This document shows, piece by piece, positions 53,425 through 62,229 of a stretch of DNA of 64,000 bases; within the stretch, counting starts at the first letter, position 1, and each line of letters opens with the position of its first letter. The notes beneath the pieces were generated by a model that worked only from the letters and a program-made list of their open reading frames with translations, searched no databases and was not told where the DNA came from. Made by a program: the position numbers and the translations under genes. This stretch comes from Tritrichomonas musculus (Eukaryota; Parabasalia; Tritrichomonadida; Tritrichomonadidae), in NCBI GenBank assembly GCA_039105265.1, contig JAPFFF010000007.1:3906001-3970000 (forward strand). The letters are read 5' to 3'.

Positions 53425-54924
53425 TTAGTCGTCATCAAAACCGTCATCATCGCCCAAATCATTTGATTCTGAATTCTTTTTGTCATCGTCGTCGTCATCA
53501 TCGTCATTATCTGTTGCTGATTTCTTTTCATCATCATCATCATCATCACCACCACCTGATGTAGTCTTCTTTTCATCATCATCGTCGTCATCACCACCGC
53601 CTGACGTGGTTTTCTTTTCATCATCGTCATCATCATCACCACCTCCAGATGTGGTCTTCTTTTCATCATCGTCATCGTCTCCTCCACCTGAAGTTGTCTT
53701 CTTTTCATCATCATCATCAAAGTCATTTGACATTGATTTGTTAGTAGTTGATTTCGACTTTTCATCATCGTCATCATCACCACCACCTGAAGTTGTCTTC
53801 TTTTCATCTTCATCAAAGTCGTTTGACATTGATTTATTAGTTGCCGATTTCGATTTATTATCATCATCATCGAATTCACCTGACATTGATGGTTCTTCGT
53901 TTTTATCTGTTTCTGATTTTTGTTCAGTTTCGCTTTTTTCTTTATTTTCATCAGAATTATTCTGTTCTTGATCAGCTTGTACTTGTTGCTGATCTTCTTC
54001 AGCAGCAGCATTATAATACTGAGGTTCTTCTTGTTCTTCTTCTACATCATCATCATCAGAATAATCTTCATTAAGTACCCTTTCACGGAATTTATCATCG
54101 ATATTGACAACATCATCAGGAATTCCTATCTCAGTCATTCTATCGTTTAACTCAGCTATTTGGTCAAGAAGATCATTAATGTGTCTTTCATGTTTGGATT
54201 TCCTGACAGCTTCACGTTCTTGAGTTCGGTAAAGTTCGATTTTAAGTTTAATATTATTCGTTAGAGCAGTTCGGCATGCTCGAGACTCTGTATCTTGATA
54301 TGGTGTCTTTGGTTTTAAAATATCAAATTCTTTTTTCAAATTTGCAACACTTTTTCGTAAGCGATTTTTCTTATTTGTCGTTTTTTCAACAGCATATTCG
54401 AGGTTTCTTGTTTCTCTGTATCGCCCATTTACACTACAAGCAGCTATTTGTCTGATAGCTTCATCTCTTTGTTCAAGTTGAGTTGAAATTGTTCGATTTC
54501 CACGTTGAATTTCGATCATATAATGAGCCTTTTCTTTTTGTAGAGCTGCTAATGCAGCAGGATTATGATAAGATTTGACTTCTTTAAGAGCAACTTCAAG
54601 ATCTGCGATTTCACGTTCAAGTTTACGAAGTTGATTCTTCATTTGATTTTCAGTAGTTGCTTTTTGAGTATCACGTTCAAGATAAGTTGCAAGTGCTTTT
54701 GTATAGCCTTCTCGTTCGGCAAGGACGTCAGTAGCATCATCAACCTCTTCTTGTAATTGTTGAAGTCTTTGTTGTGCAATTCTAAAATCAGAAAGTGCTT
54801 TCTTATACTCTTCTTGAAGATACTCTTGCTCGCGTAAAGCATCTCCACCACGGAAGTAGAATTCAGGACGTCGATATTGTGCAGGTGGGCGTTTGGTAAA
54901 TTGTTTTACTTGCTCCTCTGTCAT
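53425..54924 (-). CDS. Coiled-coil protein with acidic KKTTSGGG tandem-repeat tail
   Basis: 499 residues from the ATG at 54924. Residues 1-285 are coiled coil and charged, starting TEEQVKQFTKRPPAQYRRPE, with Leu heptads (RIAQQRLQQLQEEVDDATDV; MKNQLRKLEREIADLEVALK). From about 290 it is strongly acidic, then a run of units DEKKTTSGGGDDDDD repeats five or more times with variants EKSKSTTNKSMSNDF. The C-terminus is Asp-rich (DDGFDDD). The N-terminal half is well structured and could resemble a cilium- or axoneme-associated coiled-coil protein, but no family is certain. The tail may bind calcium or basic proteins; this is only a guess. Confidence 0.65.
   Translation of the reverse strand: MTEEQVKQFTKRPPAQYRRPEFYFRGGDALREQEYLQEEYKKALSDFRIAQQRLQQLQEEVDDATDVLAEREGYTKALATYLERDTQKATTENQMKNQLRKLEREIADLEVALKEVKSYHNPAALAALQKEKAHYMIEIQRGNRTISTQLEQRDEAIRQIAACSVNGRYRETRNLEYAVEKTTNKKNRLRKSVANLKKEFDILKPKTPYQDTESRACRTALTNNIKLKIELYRTQEREAVRKSKHERHINDLLDQIAELNDRMTEIGIPDDVVNIDDKFRERVLNEDYSDDDDVEEEQEEPQYYNAAAEEDQQQVQADQEQNNSDENKEKSETEQKSETDKNEEPSMSGEFDDDDNKSKSATNKSMSNDFDEDEKKTTSGGGDDDDDEKSKSTTNKSMSNDFDDDDEKKTTSGGGDDDDDEKKTTSGGGDDDDDDEKKTTSGGGDDDDDDEKKTTSGGGDDDDDDEKKSATDNDDDDDDDDKKNSESNDLGDDDGFDDD
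53510..53860 (-). repeat. Tandem repeats coding the acidic tail
   Basis: Units of about 45-51 bases, differing mainly in the number of Asp codons (GAT/GAC), which is the mark of slippage during replication. The antisense gives a false Ser/Pro-rich ORF. Confidence 0.75.
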
Positions 54925-55361
54925 TTCTTAAAGGGTGAAGAAGTAATAAAATTAGGGATGATTCTAACGTATAAAAAAATTGAATATCGTAAGGTGAAAT
55001 TCTTTCAGTTCACAATTTTGGAAAAGAAAAACGGAAACGAAAATTAAAAAATAAATTTCTCAATATTAAAATAGATCAGATGTATTTTTTTTAAAAAAAA
55101 AATAGTAATATTATTTAAAAAAAATTAGTCTGCAATAGATTTAGAACTTAGGATTATAATTCAAATATCTTTTTTGTAATATGAACAAATATAAAAGTGG
55201 AATTGACTTACAAACTAAGAAGTTATCAATGATTAAATGTTTTTAACTAATATCATTGTTTTAACATTAAACAAACTGTAAGATCTTAGTAAATAAAAAA
55301 ACAATAATCACCAAAACAAAGAATAATCAAAAGAATAAAAATTAATAAAAGTCAAATATTT
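54925..55361. other. Spacer upstream of the acidic-tail gene
   Basis: No gene. On the minus strand ATACGTTAGAAT lies about 45 bases before the ATG at 54924, a further ACGTTA motif. Confidence 0.4.
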
Positions 55362-55778
55362 TTAGTTACGTTCACCACGAATACGTTGTGCAAGTTGAAC
55401 ATCACGTTCCATGATTGTAACACGGTTTGCATGGATAGCGCAAAGGTTTGTATCTTCAAAGAGACCAACAAGGTAAGCTTCTGATGCTTCTTGAAGAGCA
55501 GCAATAGCTGATGATTGGAAACGAAGATCTCCACGGAATCCTGATGCAATTTCACGAACAAGTCTTTGGAATGGAAGTTTACGAATAAGAAGATCTGTAC
55601 TCTTTTGGTATTTTCTGATTTCTCTGAGTGCAACTGTACCTGGTCTGAAACGATGTTGTTTCTTTGCACCTTGTGAATCAACAACTGGTGTTGATTTACG
55701 AGCAGCCTTAGCACCGAGTGATTTACGTGGTGTCTTACCACCAGTAGATTTACGAGCTGTTTGCTTAGTACGTGCCAT
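55362..55778 (-). CDS. Histone H3
   Basis: 138 residues from the ATG at 55778. The tail [21 protein letters not shown] keeps K4, K9, K14 and K18, and AARKS keeps K27. The core ([84 protein letters not shown]) is a normal histone fold with no large change. The loop after K27 ([14 protein letters not shown]) differs from the animal form, as is usual in protists. Frames upstream to 55832 are not used because the transcription start lies at about 55792. No H4 gene is adjacent, although core histone genes are often paired. The stop is followed by AAA, giving the UAAA poly(A) signal of trichomonads. Confidence 0.97.
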   Translation of the reverse strand: MARTKQTARKSTGGKTPRKSLGAKAARKSTPVVDSQGAKKQHRFRPGTVALREIRKYQKSTDLLIRKLPFQRLVREIASGFRGDLRFQSSAIAALQEASEAYLVGLFEDTNLCAIHANRVTIMERDVQLAQRIRGERN

Positions 55779-55789
55779 TTCTAAATAAA

Positions 55790-55820
55790 AATGAAGTGTT
55801 AGAAAAAAGGCGCCTTTTTT
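55790..55820 (-). promoter_or_regulatory. Histone H3 promoter: initiator and 18-bp palindrome
   Basis: On the minus strand, TTCATTTTT with likely start at 55792 gives a 13-base leader. Just upstream, at 55803-55820, is the perfect palindrome AAAAAAGGCGCCTTTTTT, about 11 bases from the start. It is strikingly G+C-rich at its centre for this A+T-rich region. Confidence 0.5.
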
Positions 55821-56370
55821 GAAAATACTCAAAATAAGAAGTTTTGCGATTTACATAAAAGTTATCTATAAATTATTAAGAGGTTACAAAATTCTATCAC
55901 GAGATGATCAAAAAATTGAGAATCTTATAAGGTAATATTGGTTTTAATATTTTAAATATTTTAAAATACATAATATTAGACTTTGTTTGCTGAAAATAAA
56001 TACAGCTTTGGTGATTAATAAATTACATCTTAAACGAACACATGGTATGATGCTAAAATTCTTGTTTAAAAAAAAATTGGATGAACCACCTAATTATCAT
56101 AAATTTTCTTTAGACAACAATGCAAAATACTATTATAGTTTTTTGTTTGTTTGTTTGTCTAAAATAATACTTGCATGCTACTTTAAATACTTGTGAAATA
56201 TTAGTGATAACCTTATAGTTAGGTTTTGTATTGGATAAGAAATAAAATAAAAGTAATTTAAATTATTCTAACTCCGTGTGAATTTTTATGTAATTTATAT
56301 ATATATAAATATATTTAAGATATAAATGAAATAATTATCAATTGAAAATGCTAAAAAAAAAAGAAAGATA
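55821..56370. other. Spacer upstream of histone H3
   Basis: No supported gene. A 69-codon plus-strand frame at 55987-56196 lacks an ATG start and any motif. Confidence 0.4.
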
Positions 56371-57075
56371 TCACTCATCGTTTTCTTCAAGATTCTCTTG
56401 ATCTTTGTTTGAGTCTGCATTATTAGTATCATGGGTATTATCAATATTTTTTGTTTCTTGTGCGCCAGAAGCAGAAGGCGAAACATTTTTTTCGGTATTT
56501 TCATTATCATCAGAAGAAGAAAATTCTTCAGCATCAGGAAATTCGCTTTTTCCAAGTAAAACTGTCCTGACAGCATTTGCAGACAATTTAGCAGAAATTC
56601 TTTCAATCTTAAAGAAAACAACTAAATTGATGCTTGATAAAACAAAAATAATGAGGTGTACAAAAAGGCATAACCATCCTCCGATAACTCGTGAAAATAA
56701 AGTAGCAAAAAGCCAAAAAAGTGATGATCCAGCCATCACAACCCAAAAAGCATTTGAATTTATTTTTGTAGGAACGAAAGGATCAGGTTCAATTTCATGA
56801 ACCCAAAAAAACTCTGTTGGATTTTTTAATTCAAATTTCCAGGAGAGTCCGACAAGTTGTCGGCCAAAATATCGTTGGCATGCGATAAAGTTAATAATGC
56901 TAAAAGCGATTTGGATAAATAAAAAAAAAAAATTGGCTGAATGTGAAGTTGATATAATAAACCAAACAAATTGGACTACTTGAAAACCTACAAATGCTGC
57001 AAGTGGGCCAGTTGATTGTTGGATTTGTGTTATCGGGTCTGAGTTCTGAATTAAACTTTGTTGATCATTCGACAT
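56371..57075 (-). CDS. TVP23-like Golgi membrane protein
   Basis: 234 residues from the ATG at 57075. Four membrane segments lie at about 25-45, 46-66, 108-130 and 132-152. Between the second and third is the family signature: CQRYFGRQLVGLSWKFEL, then FFWVHEIEPD, then NSNAFW. In TVP23/FAM18 proteins the same order reads NxxGRxLVGLRWW..., then W.FE, then D..FW. The C-terminal 60 residues are acidic and disordered (FSSSDDNENTEKN). TVP23 proteins sit in late Golgi membranes and help in vesicle transport. It is divergent from the GT-C-like gene, the ATG codons 94 bp apart. Confidence 0.75.
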   Translation of the reverse strand: MSNDQQSLIQNSDPITQIQQSTGPLAAFVGFQVVQFVWFIISTSHSANFFFLFIQIAFSIINFIACQRYFGRQLVGLSWKFELKNPTEFFWVHEIEPDPFVPTKINSNAFWVVMAGSSLFWLFATLFSRVIGGWLCLFVHLIIFVLSSINLVVFFKIERISAKLSANAVRTVLLGKSEFPDAEEFSSSDDNENTEKNVSPSASGAQETKNIDNTHDTNNADSNKDQENLEENDE

Positions 57076-57169
57076 TTGAGATTGATTATAATAATTTTAC
57101 TTCAAAAGTCATTATAGATACAAACTTTTTGTGTGTTTTCACTTCAAAAGTGAAACAAATATTAATATT
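57076..57169. promoter_or_regulatory. Divergent promoter with doubled ACTTCAAAAGT
   Basis: ACTTCAAAAGT occurs at 57099-57109 and 57141-57151. The second lies in TTTTCACTTCAAAAGTGAAA, which overlaps an Inr-like TCACTT (start at about 57141, 29-base leader for the plus-strand gene). Confidence 0.45.
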
Positions 57170-59065
57170 ATGTATTTTGATTCCATTTTTCTTGTTTTAT
57201 CAGCAGCATTTTTTGGATATGAAATTTTCAGTCGTTTGCTCGGTACTTTTTTTGATGTATTTACAATTTTTGGGATTGGATCATCATTTGGGATTATCTT
57301 ATCGTCATGGATTTTCTTTATATCTTCATTATACATTCCACTTACACAATCCCACGGAATTACACATGCTTTAATTTTATTTTCAACAGGAATCGTTTTA
57401 CGATTGTCAAGGAAGAAAGAAAATAAGAGCAAAAGCTTTGGCTCACCAATTATTTTTGCCTTATCTGTTTTTGTTCCATTTATTGTGCTAGCTCTTTTTA
57501 TTCAGTATTCTTTATTGTATAACGAAAATATTACCCGAGGCGCATGTTATGGAGATATTCCATTTCATTTATCATTAATTTCATCATTTACTTATGGTTG
57601 TAATAAGAAAAGAAATTCATTATTTGATATATTGACACCTTTTTATGCCAACGAGCAACTAGCCTACACTTTCATTCCAGACTTTTATTCAGCAGTTTTA
57701 GTTTCATGTTTTAATTCAACTTTCCACTTTTCTTTAATCTTGCCTTCCTTTTTTTACGCCTACTCAATTCTTATTATTCTATCTCAAATTGTTCTTGTTT
57801 TTACTCGTCATGATGAGTTTGCATGTCTCTTTGCACCTTGGTTATTTTTATTAACTGGTGGTTTAGGCTTCACTGAGTATAATAAGTATAAAGATACATA
57901 TTATATCGATTTTGTCCACAATTGGGGAAATGGCAGAACTGAAGGGTGGTTTCAAACAATTATTCACATATTATTGCCACAAAGGTGTTCATTATTCTCA
58001 ATGCCAATAGCCTATTCTATTATTTTAATTTTGATGGTTGCAGGAAAATCTGAATCAATTAATCCACAGCCATTTATTGCCATAGGTCTTTTAGTTGCCT
58101 CACTTCCACAAGTCCAGATGCATTCAGTTATTGCTGTTGCACAATGGGGAGTTTTTTATGTAATACGATCATTCCCATACCGATCAATCAAAAAGAGTTT
58201 TAAACCATTTTTTGTTAACTACTCTATTTTAGCTGTTACGGCATTAATAATTGGTGTACCACAAATCCTTCCTTTTTTGAGTAGAATGAAAACAAGTAAT
58301 TTCATGCAAATAAAGCCACTTTGGAAAGACGATAGTGGCCGTAATTATAACTTCTTTTCATTTTGGATATATGCACTTGGTGTTTTCTTTGTTTTGGCCA
58401 TTTTTGGTCGAATTATTTTCTTTAAATTTTTAAGCTCTCAACAAAAAGAATTTTATGATCCTTCATTGTTCATTTTTATTGTTGCTAATTTCATTTGGTA
58501 TCAACCATGGAATTTAGATAACACAAAAGTATTTAATGCTGGATGGATACCGCTTGCTGTTGCCTTAATTTCGTTTATTTTAATTTTCATTTGGCGTCGT
58601 ATCAAATATGTTGGACCGATCATTTCGTTAACTTTGTTTGTTTTCGCTAATTTATCGGGATTTATCGCTATTTCACTTGCTGCAAAAAGGCCTTATCCAG
58701 TTTGGTACAACGATTCAATTCAATTTTCAAAATGGATAATTGCTGCATCAGATCCAAAATCAGTTTGGGTAACAGATACAACTCATACTAATCCTGTAGT
58801 TGCATTAGCTGGAAGGCAAACTCTTCTTGGCTATCTTGGATGGATATCTTCTCACGGTCTTGATGATCGTCAAAGGAATCTCATTATTAGAAAACTTTCT
58901 GATGATCCTGAAAATACTTATTTTGTGGATCAATTGAACGTTTCTTACGTTTTCGTCAATAATAGAAATAAAGAATTTAAGTTTAATCCTAGTGATAATT
59001 CTAAGAATTGGAGAATTATTTACAGATCAGCTGGTTATTCTATTTTTATGAGAACACGGAATTAG
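57170..59065 (+). CDS. Multi-span membrane protein, probable GT-C glycosyltransferase
   Basis: 631 residues from the ATG at 57170; the GTG at 57131 lies upstream of the likely transcription start. There are about eleven membrane segments. A lumenal loop after the third holds RGACYGDIPFHLSLISSFTYG, whose Asp-x-x-x-His fits the first-loop acidic motif of GT-C enzymes, which use lipid-linked sugars in the ER. Later loops have GNGRTEGWFQ, WYQPWNLDNTKVFNAGW and a C-terminal soluble part (about 520-631) with SVWVTDTTHTNP and RQTLLGYLGW. No exact family is recognised; similar layouts occur in YfhO-like and related proteins. No sign of damage. Confidence 0.6.
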   Translation: MYFDSIFLVLSAAFFGYEIFSRLLGTFFDVFTIFGIGSSFGIILSSWIFFISSLYIPLTQSHGITHALILFSTGIVLRLSRKKENKSKSFGSPIIFALSVFVPFIVLALFIQYSLLYNENITRGACYGDIPFHLSLISSFTYGCNKKRNSLFDILTPFYANEQLAYTFIPDFYSAVLVSCFNSTFHFSLILPSFFYAYSILIILSQIVLVFTRHDEFACLFAPWLFLLTGGLGFTEYNKYKDTYYIDFVHNWGNGRTEGWFQTIIHILLPQRCSLFSMPIAYSIILILMVAGKSESINPQPFIAIGLLVASLPQVQMHSVIAVAQWGVFYVIRSFPYRSIKKSFKPFFVNYSILAVTALIIGVPQILPFLSRMKTSNFMQIKPLWKDDSGRNYNFFSFWIYALGVFFVLAIFGRIIFFKFLSSQQKEFYDPSLFIFIVANFIWYQPWNLDNTKVFNAGWIPLAVALISFILIFIWRRIKYVGPIISLTLFVFANLSGFIAISLAAKRPYPVWYNDSIQFSKWIIAASDPKSVWVTDTTHTNPVVALAGRQTLLGYLGWISSHGLDDRQRNLIIRKLSDDPENTYFVDQLNVSYVFVNNRNKEFKFNPSDNSKNWRIIYRSAGYSIFMRTRN

Positions 59066-60414
59066 TTTATAATTATATTATCAGAAATAGAGATGTTTAA
59101 AATTCACTTTTCCATTGGAAAAGTTCGACTTTTTCTGGGCAAAAGTGAATCATAAAAATCCCTAATCAGAAATAAAATTCTATATAGGGGATTCAACCGT
59201 TTGTAAAGTGTCAAAAAATTGAATAAAAATTAAAAATTAATTATTTTGTTTATTTTATTATTAAAAAAATATCTCCATTATTTATTAGTTCTAAAAAAAA
59301 GTAATGATAAAAAATATCAATAGGGTCATGAAATGGAATAAAAGAAAGTTTGTATGAAATGTTATATGAAAAAAGCATAATTTATGAACCAAAAAAAGAC
59401 AATTCATGTTAAATACAATAATATAATTATTTAATTCATAAACAAAAACATATAATTCAATGATATAATACTTGAAATTAATGAATTTATAAAAAAACTC
59501 AAATCATATCAAACATCAATTATAAAAATCTATAAGGAAATATCGCACATCGTTTCATGATTTATAACTGATATTTTATGGTGATAATAATATCATTTTT
59601 AATGTAAAAATAATTTAATTCTAAACTTTATTAATTCAACCAAAAATATTAATCTAAAAAGTTGGGTTTACAATATCAATGTATTAATAAAAGCATTGGC
59701 ATTGATATTTTTTAGAAGTGAAATATGATATCTAAAGATAAAAAAAATAACTGTCAATTCGTAGAAATAAATAAAAAAAAATACTAGAACAAGATGATAT
59801 AAATGTATCTGCCTTTTTTTATCTGGTTTAAAATAACTGGAATTTGGATAAACTCAATTATTTAAATAATATAAGAAATGTGAAATAAAAAATATAAGAA
59901 AAGCATTCAATTAAAAAATTCATTCCCTTTCATGACCTGATTGACAATTTTTTTTCAAAAATTAATGTTCGATTATTTAGCAAATTATCTACAAAATGAT
60001 AATATTTTTATTAAAAAATATTAAAGTTATAAAAATGTGTCACTTTTTTTCCGGTTGAATAGATGTGGGGGAGCCAAAAATAACGTATTTTTTATTTAAA
60101 AAAAAAACAATTTTAACAGTATAAAAAAAGATTTATTTCTTGTTATTGGAAGAATAAGTATGAAAACTTATTTTATTTTATTTAATCCGTATATCTTATG
60201 CCTAACTTGATTAAATATGAAGTTTTTATTTATCATTAAAATATATTTATCTCGATATAAAAATAAGTTATAATAAAAATTATAATATATTTATTATATA
60301 AAAACAATTTTAAAAAATAGGCGGAATGACAAACTATAGAAAAAGTTACACCATTTTTTTCTGAGGAAAATTCGTTATTCTGACTTTTTGAGTTAATTGA
60401 GAAGGCATACAAAA
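59066..60414. other. 1.3-kb A+T-rich spacer with one hairpin
   Basis: No gene. Close to the end of the GT-C-like gene, at 59102-59150, ATTCACTTTT faces AAAAGTGAAT, with a smaller AAAAGT/ACTTTT hairpin inside. It could be a 3' RNA structure or a small element. Confidence 0.4.
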
Positions 60415-60514
60415 AGTTCTAAAATTTTCTTGTAAAGTTTTGAAAAAGTTCACTAAGATAAAACCATGAAAAAGCGCCATTTTTATAGAACTAAACCAAT
60501 CAAAGAAACCGAGA

Positions 60515-61235
60515 TGACGACATTGCCGCCCATAGCATGATCACGATCAGTAATGCTTAGCAGCTAGCTGGTTGTAACTGCGGCGAGTCGTCATCCGGAC
60601 AAAGATATCGCGATTTCATCCGGAAGATCTGGAATGACGACATTGCCGCCCATAGCAAGACCACGATCAGCAATGCTTAGCAGCTAGCTGGTTGTAACTG
60701 CGGCGAGTCGTCATCCGGACAAAGATATCGCGATTTCATCCGGAAGATCTGGAATGACGACATTGCCGCCCATAGCAAGACCACGATCAGTAATGCTTAG
60801 CAGCTGGCTGGTTGTAACTGCGGCGAGTCGTCATCCGGACAAAGATATCGCGATTTCATCCGGAAGATCTGGAATGACGACATTGCCGCCCATAGCAAGA
60901 CCACGATCAGTAATGCTTAGCAGCTGGCTGGTTGTAACTGCGGCGAGTCGTCATCCGGACAAAGATATCGCGATTTCATCCGGAAGATCTGGAATGACGA
61001 CATTGCCGCCCATAGCAAGACCACGATCAGCAATGCTTAGCAGCTAGCTGGTTGTAACTGCGGCGAGTCGTCATCCGGACAAAGATATCGCGATTTCATC
61101 CGGAAGATCTGGAATGACGACATTGCCGCCCATAGCAAGACCACGATCAGTAATGCTTAGCAGCTGGCTGGTTGTAACTGCGGCGAGTCGTCATCCGGAC
61201 AAAGATATCGCGATTTCATCCGGAAGATCTGGAAT
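60515..61235. repeat. Six 120-bp G+C-rich tandem units
   Basis: Units start at 60515, 60635, 60755, 60875, 60995 and 61115 (TGACGACATTGCCGCCCATA), then a variant tail from 61236. They differ by only a few bases. Each unit has TGACGAC at its start facing GTCGTCA about 80 bases later, plus the palindrome ATCGCGAT. At 120 bases (40 codons) a frame stays open by chance through the array. Confidence 0.9.
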
Positions 61236-61640
61236 TGACGACATTGCCGCCCATAGGACGACCACGGTGGCAATAAAAAGATGAAAATAAAACAAACAAA
61301 AAACAAACAAAATTGATTATTTAATATTATTATTACGATTTTTTAATTTTTTTATTTTGATAAAGCTTATTTAAAATATTCTGAGTCTTCTCAGAAATTT
61401 GTTAAATTTTTTTTTTTATAAATATATATAACTTTTTGAAAGAATTATGGTCTTTTTATATTTATGGAAGAAGACCAAAATCTTTATTATTCAGCGAAAT
61501 ATCTATCTCATACGCAAAGACCTAATTCTTTAAAAGATAAAGTTCTAAAATTTTCTTGTAAAGTTTTGAAAAAGTTCACTAAGATAAAACCATGAAAAAG
61601 CGCCATTTTTATAGAACTAAACCAATCAAAGAAACCGAGA

Positions 61641-62001
61641 TGACGACATTGCCGCCCATAGCATGATCACGATCAGTAATGCTTAGCAGCTAGCTGGTTG
61701 TAACTGCGGCGAGTCGTCATCCGGACAAAGATATCACGATTTCATCCGGAAGATCTGGAATGACGACATTGCCGCCCATAGCAAGACCACGATCAGCAAT
61801 GCTTAGCAGCTAGCTGGTTGTAACTGCGGCGAGTCGTCATCCGGACAAAGATATCGCGATTTCATCCGGAAGATCTGGAATGACGACATTGCCGCCCATA
61901 GCAAGACCACGATCAGCAATGCTTAGCAGCTGGCTGGTTGTAACTGCGGCGAGTCGTCATCCGGACAAAGATATCGCGATTTCATCCGGAAGATCTGGAA
62001 T
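61641..62001. repeat. Three 120-bp G+C-rich tandem units
   Basis: Same units as the first array, starting at 61641, 61761 and 61881, with the same variant tail at 62002. First and last units match those of the first array most closely, as expected after loss or gain of middle units. Confidence 0.9.
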
Positions 62002-62229
62002 TGACGACATTGCCGCCCATAGGACGACCACGGTGGCAATAAAAAGATGAAAATAAAACAAACAAAAAACAAACAAAATTGATTATTTAATATTATTATT
62101 ACGATTTTTTAATTTTTTTATTTTGATAAAGCTTATTTAAAATATTCTGAGTCTTCTCAGAAATTTGTTAAATTTTTTTTTTTATAAATATATATAACTT
62201 TTTGAAAGAATTATGGTCTTTTTATATTT

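Noticed and set aside
53480-53971. Ser/Pro-rich plus-strand ORF
   Set aside because: It is the antisense of the Asp-rich repeat tail (GAT/GAC read as ATC/GTC/TCA) of the minus-strand gene.
55779-55832. N-terminal extension of histone H3
   Set aside because: Histone H3 starts MARTKQ; the extension lies across the inferred promoter.
60754-61047. A 97-codon repetitive ORF in the first 120-bp array
   Set aside because: The unit length is a multiple of three, so a frame that lacks stops in one unit stays open through all of them. It has no start context, no domain, and the array lies upstream of the real transposase gene.
60515-62001. CRISPR-like array
   Set aside because: The whole 120-bp unit repeats without unique spacers, and the context is eukaryotic.
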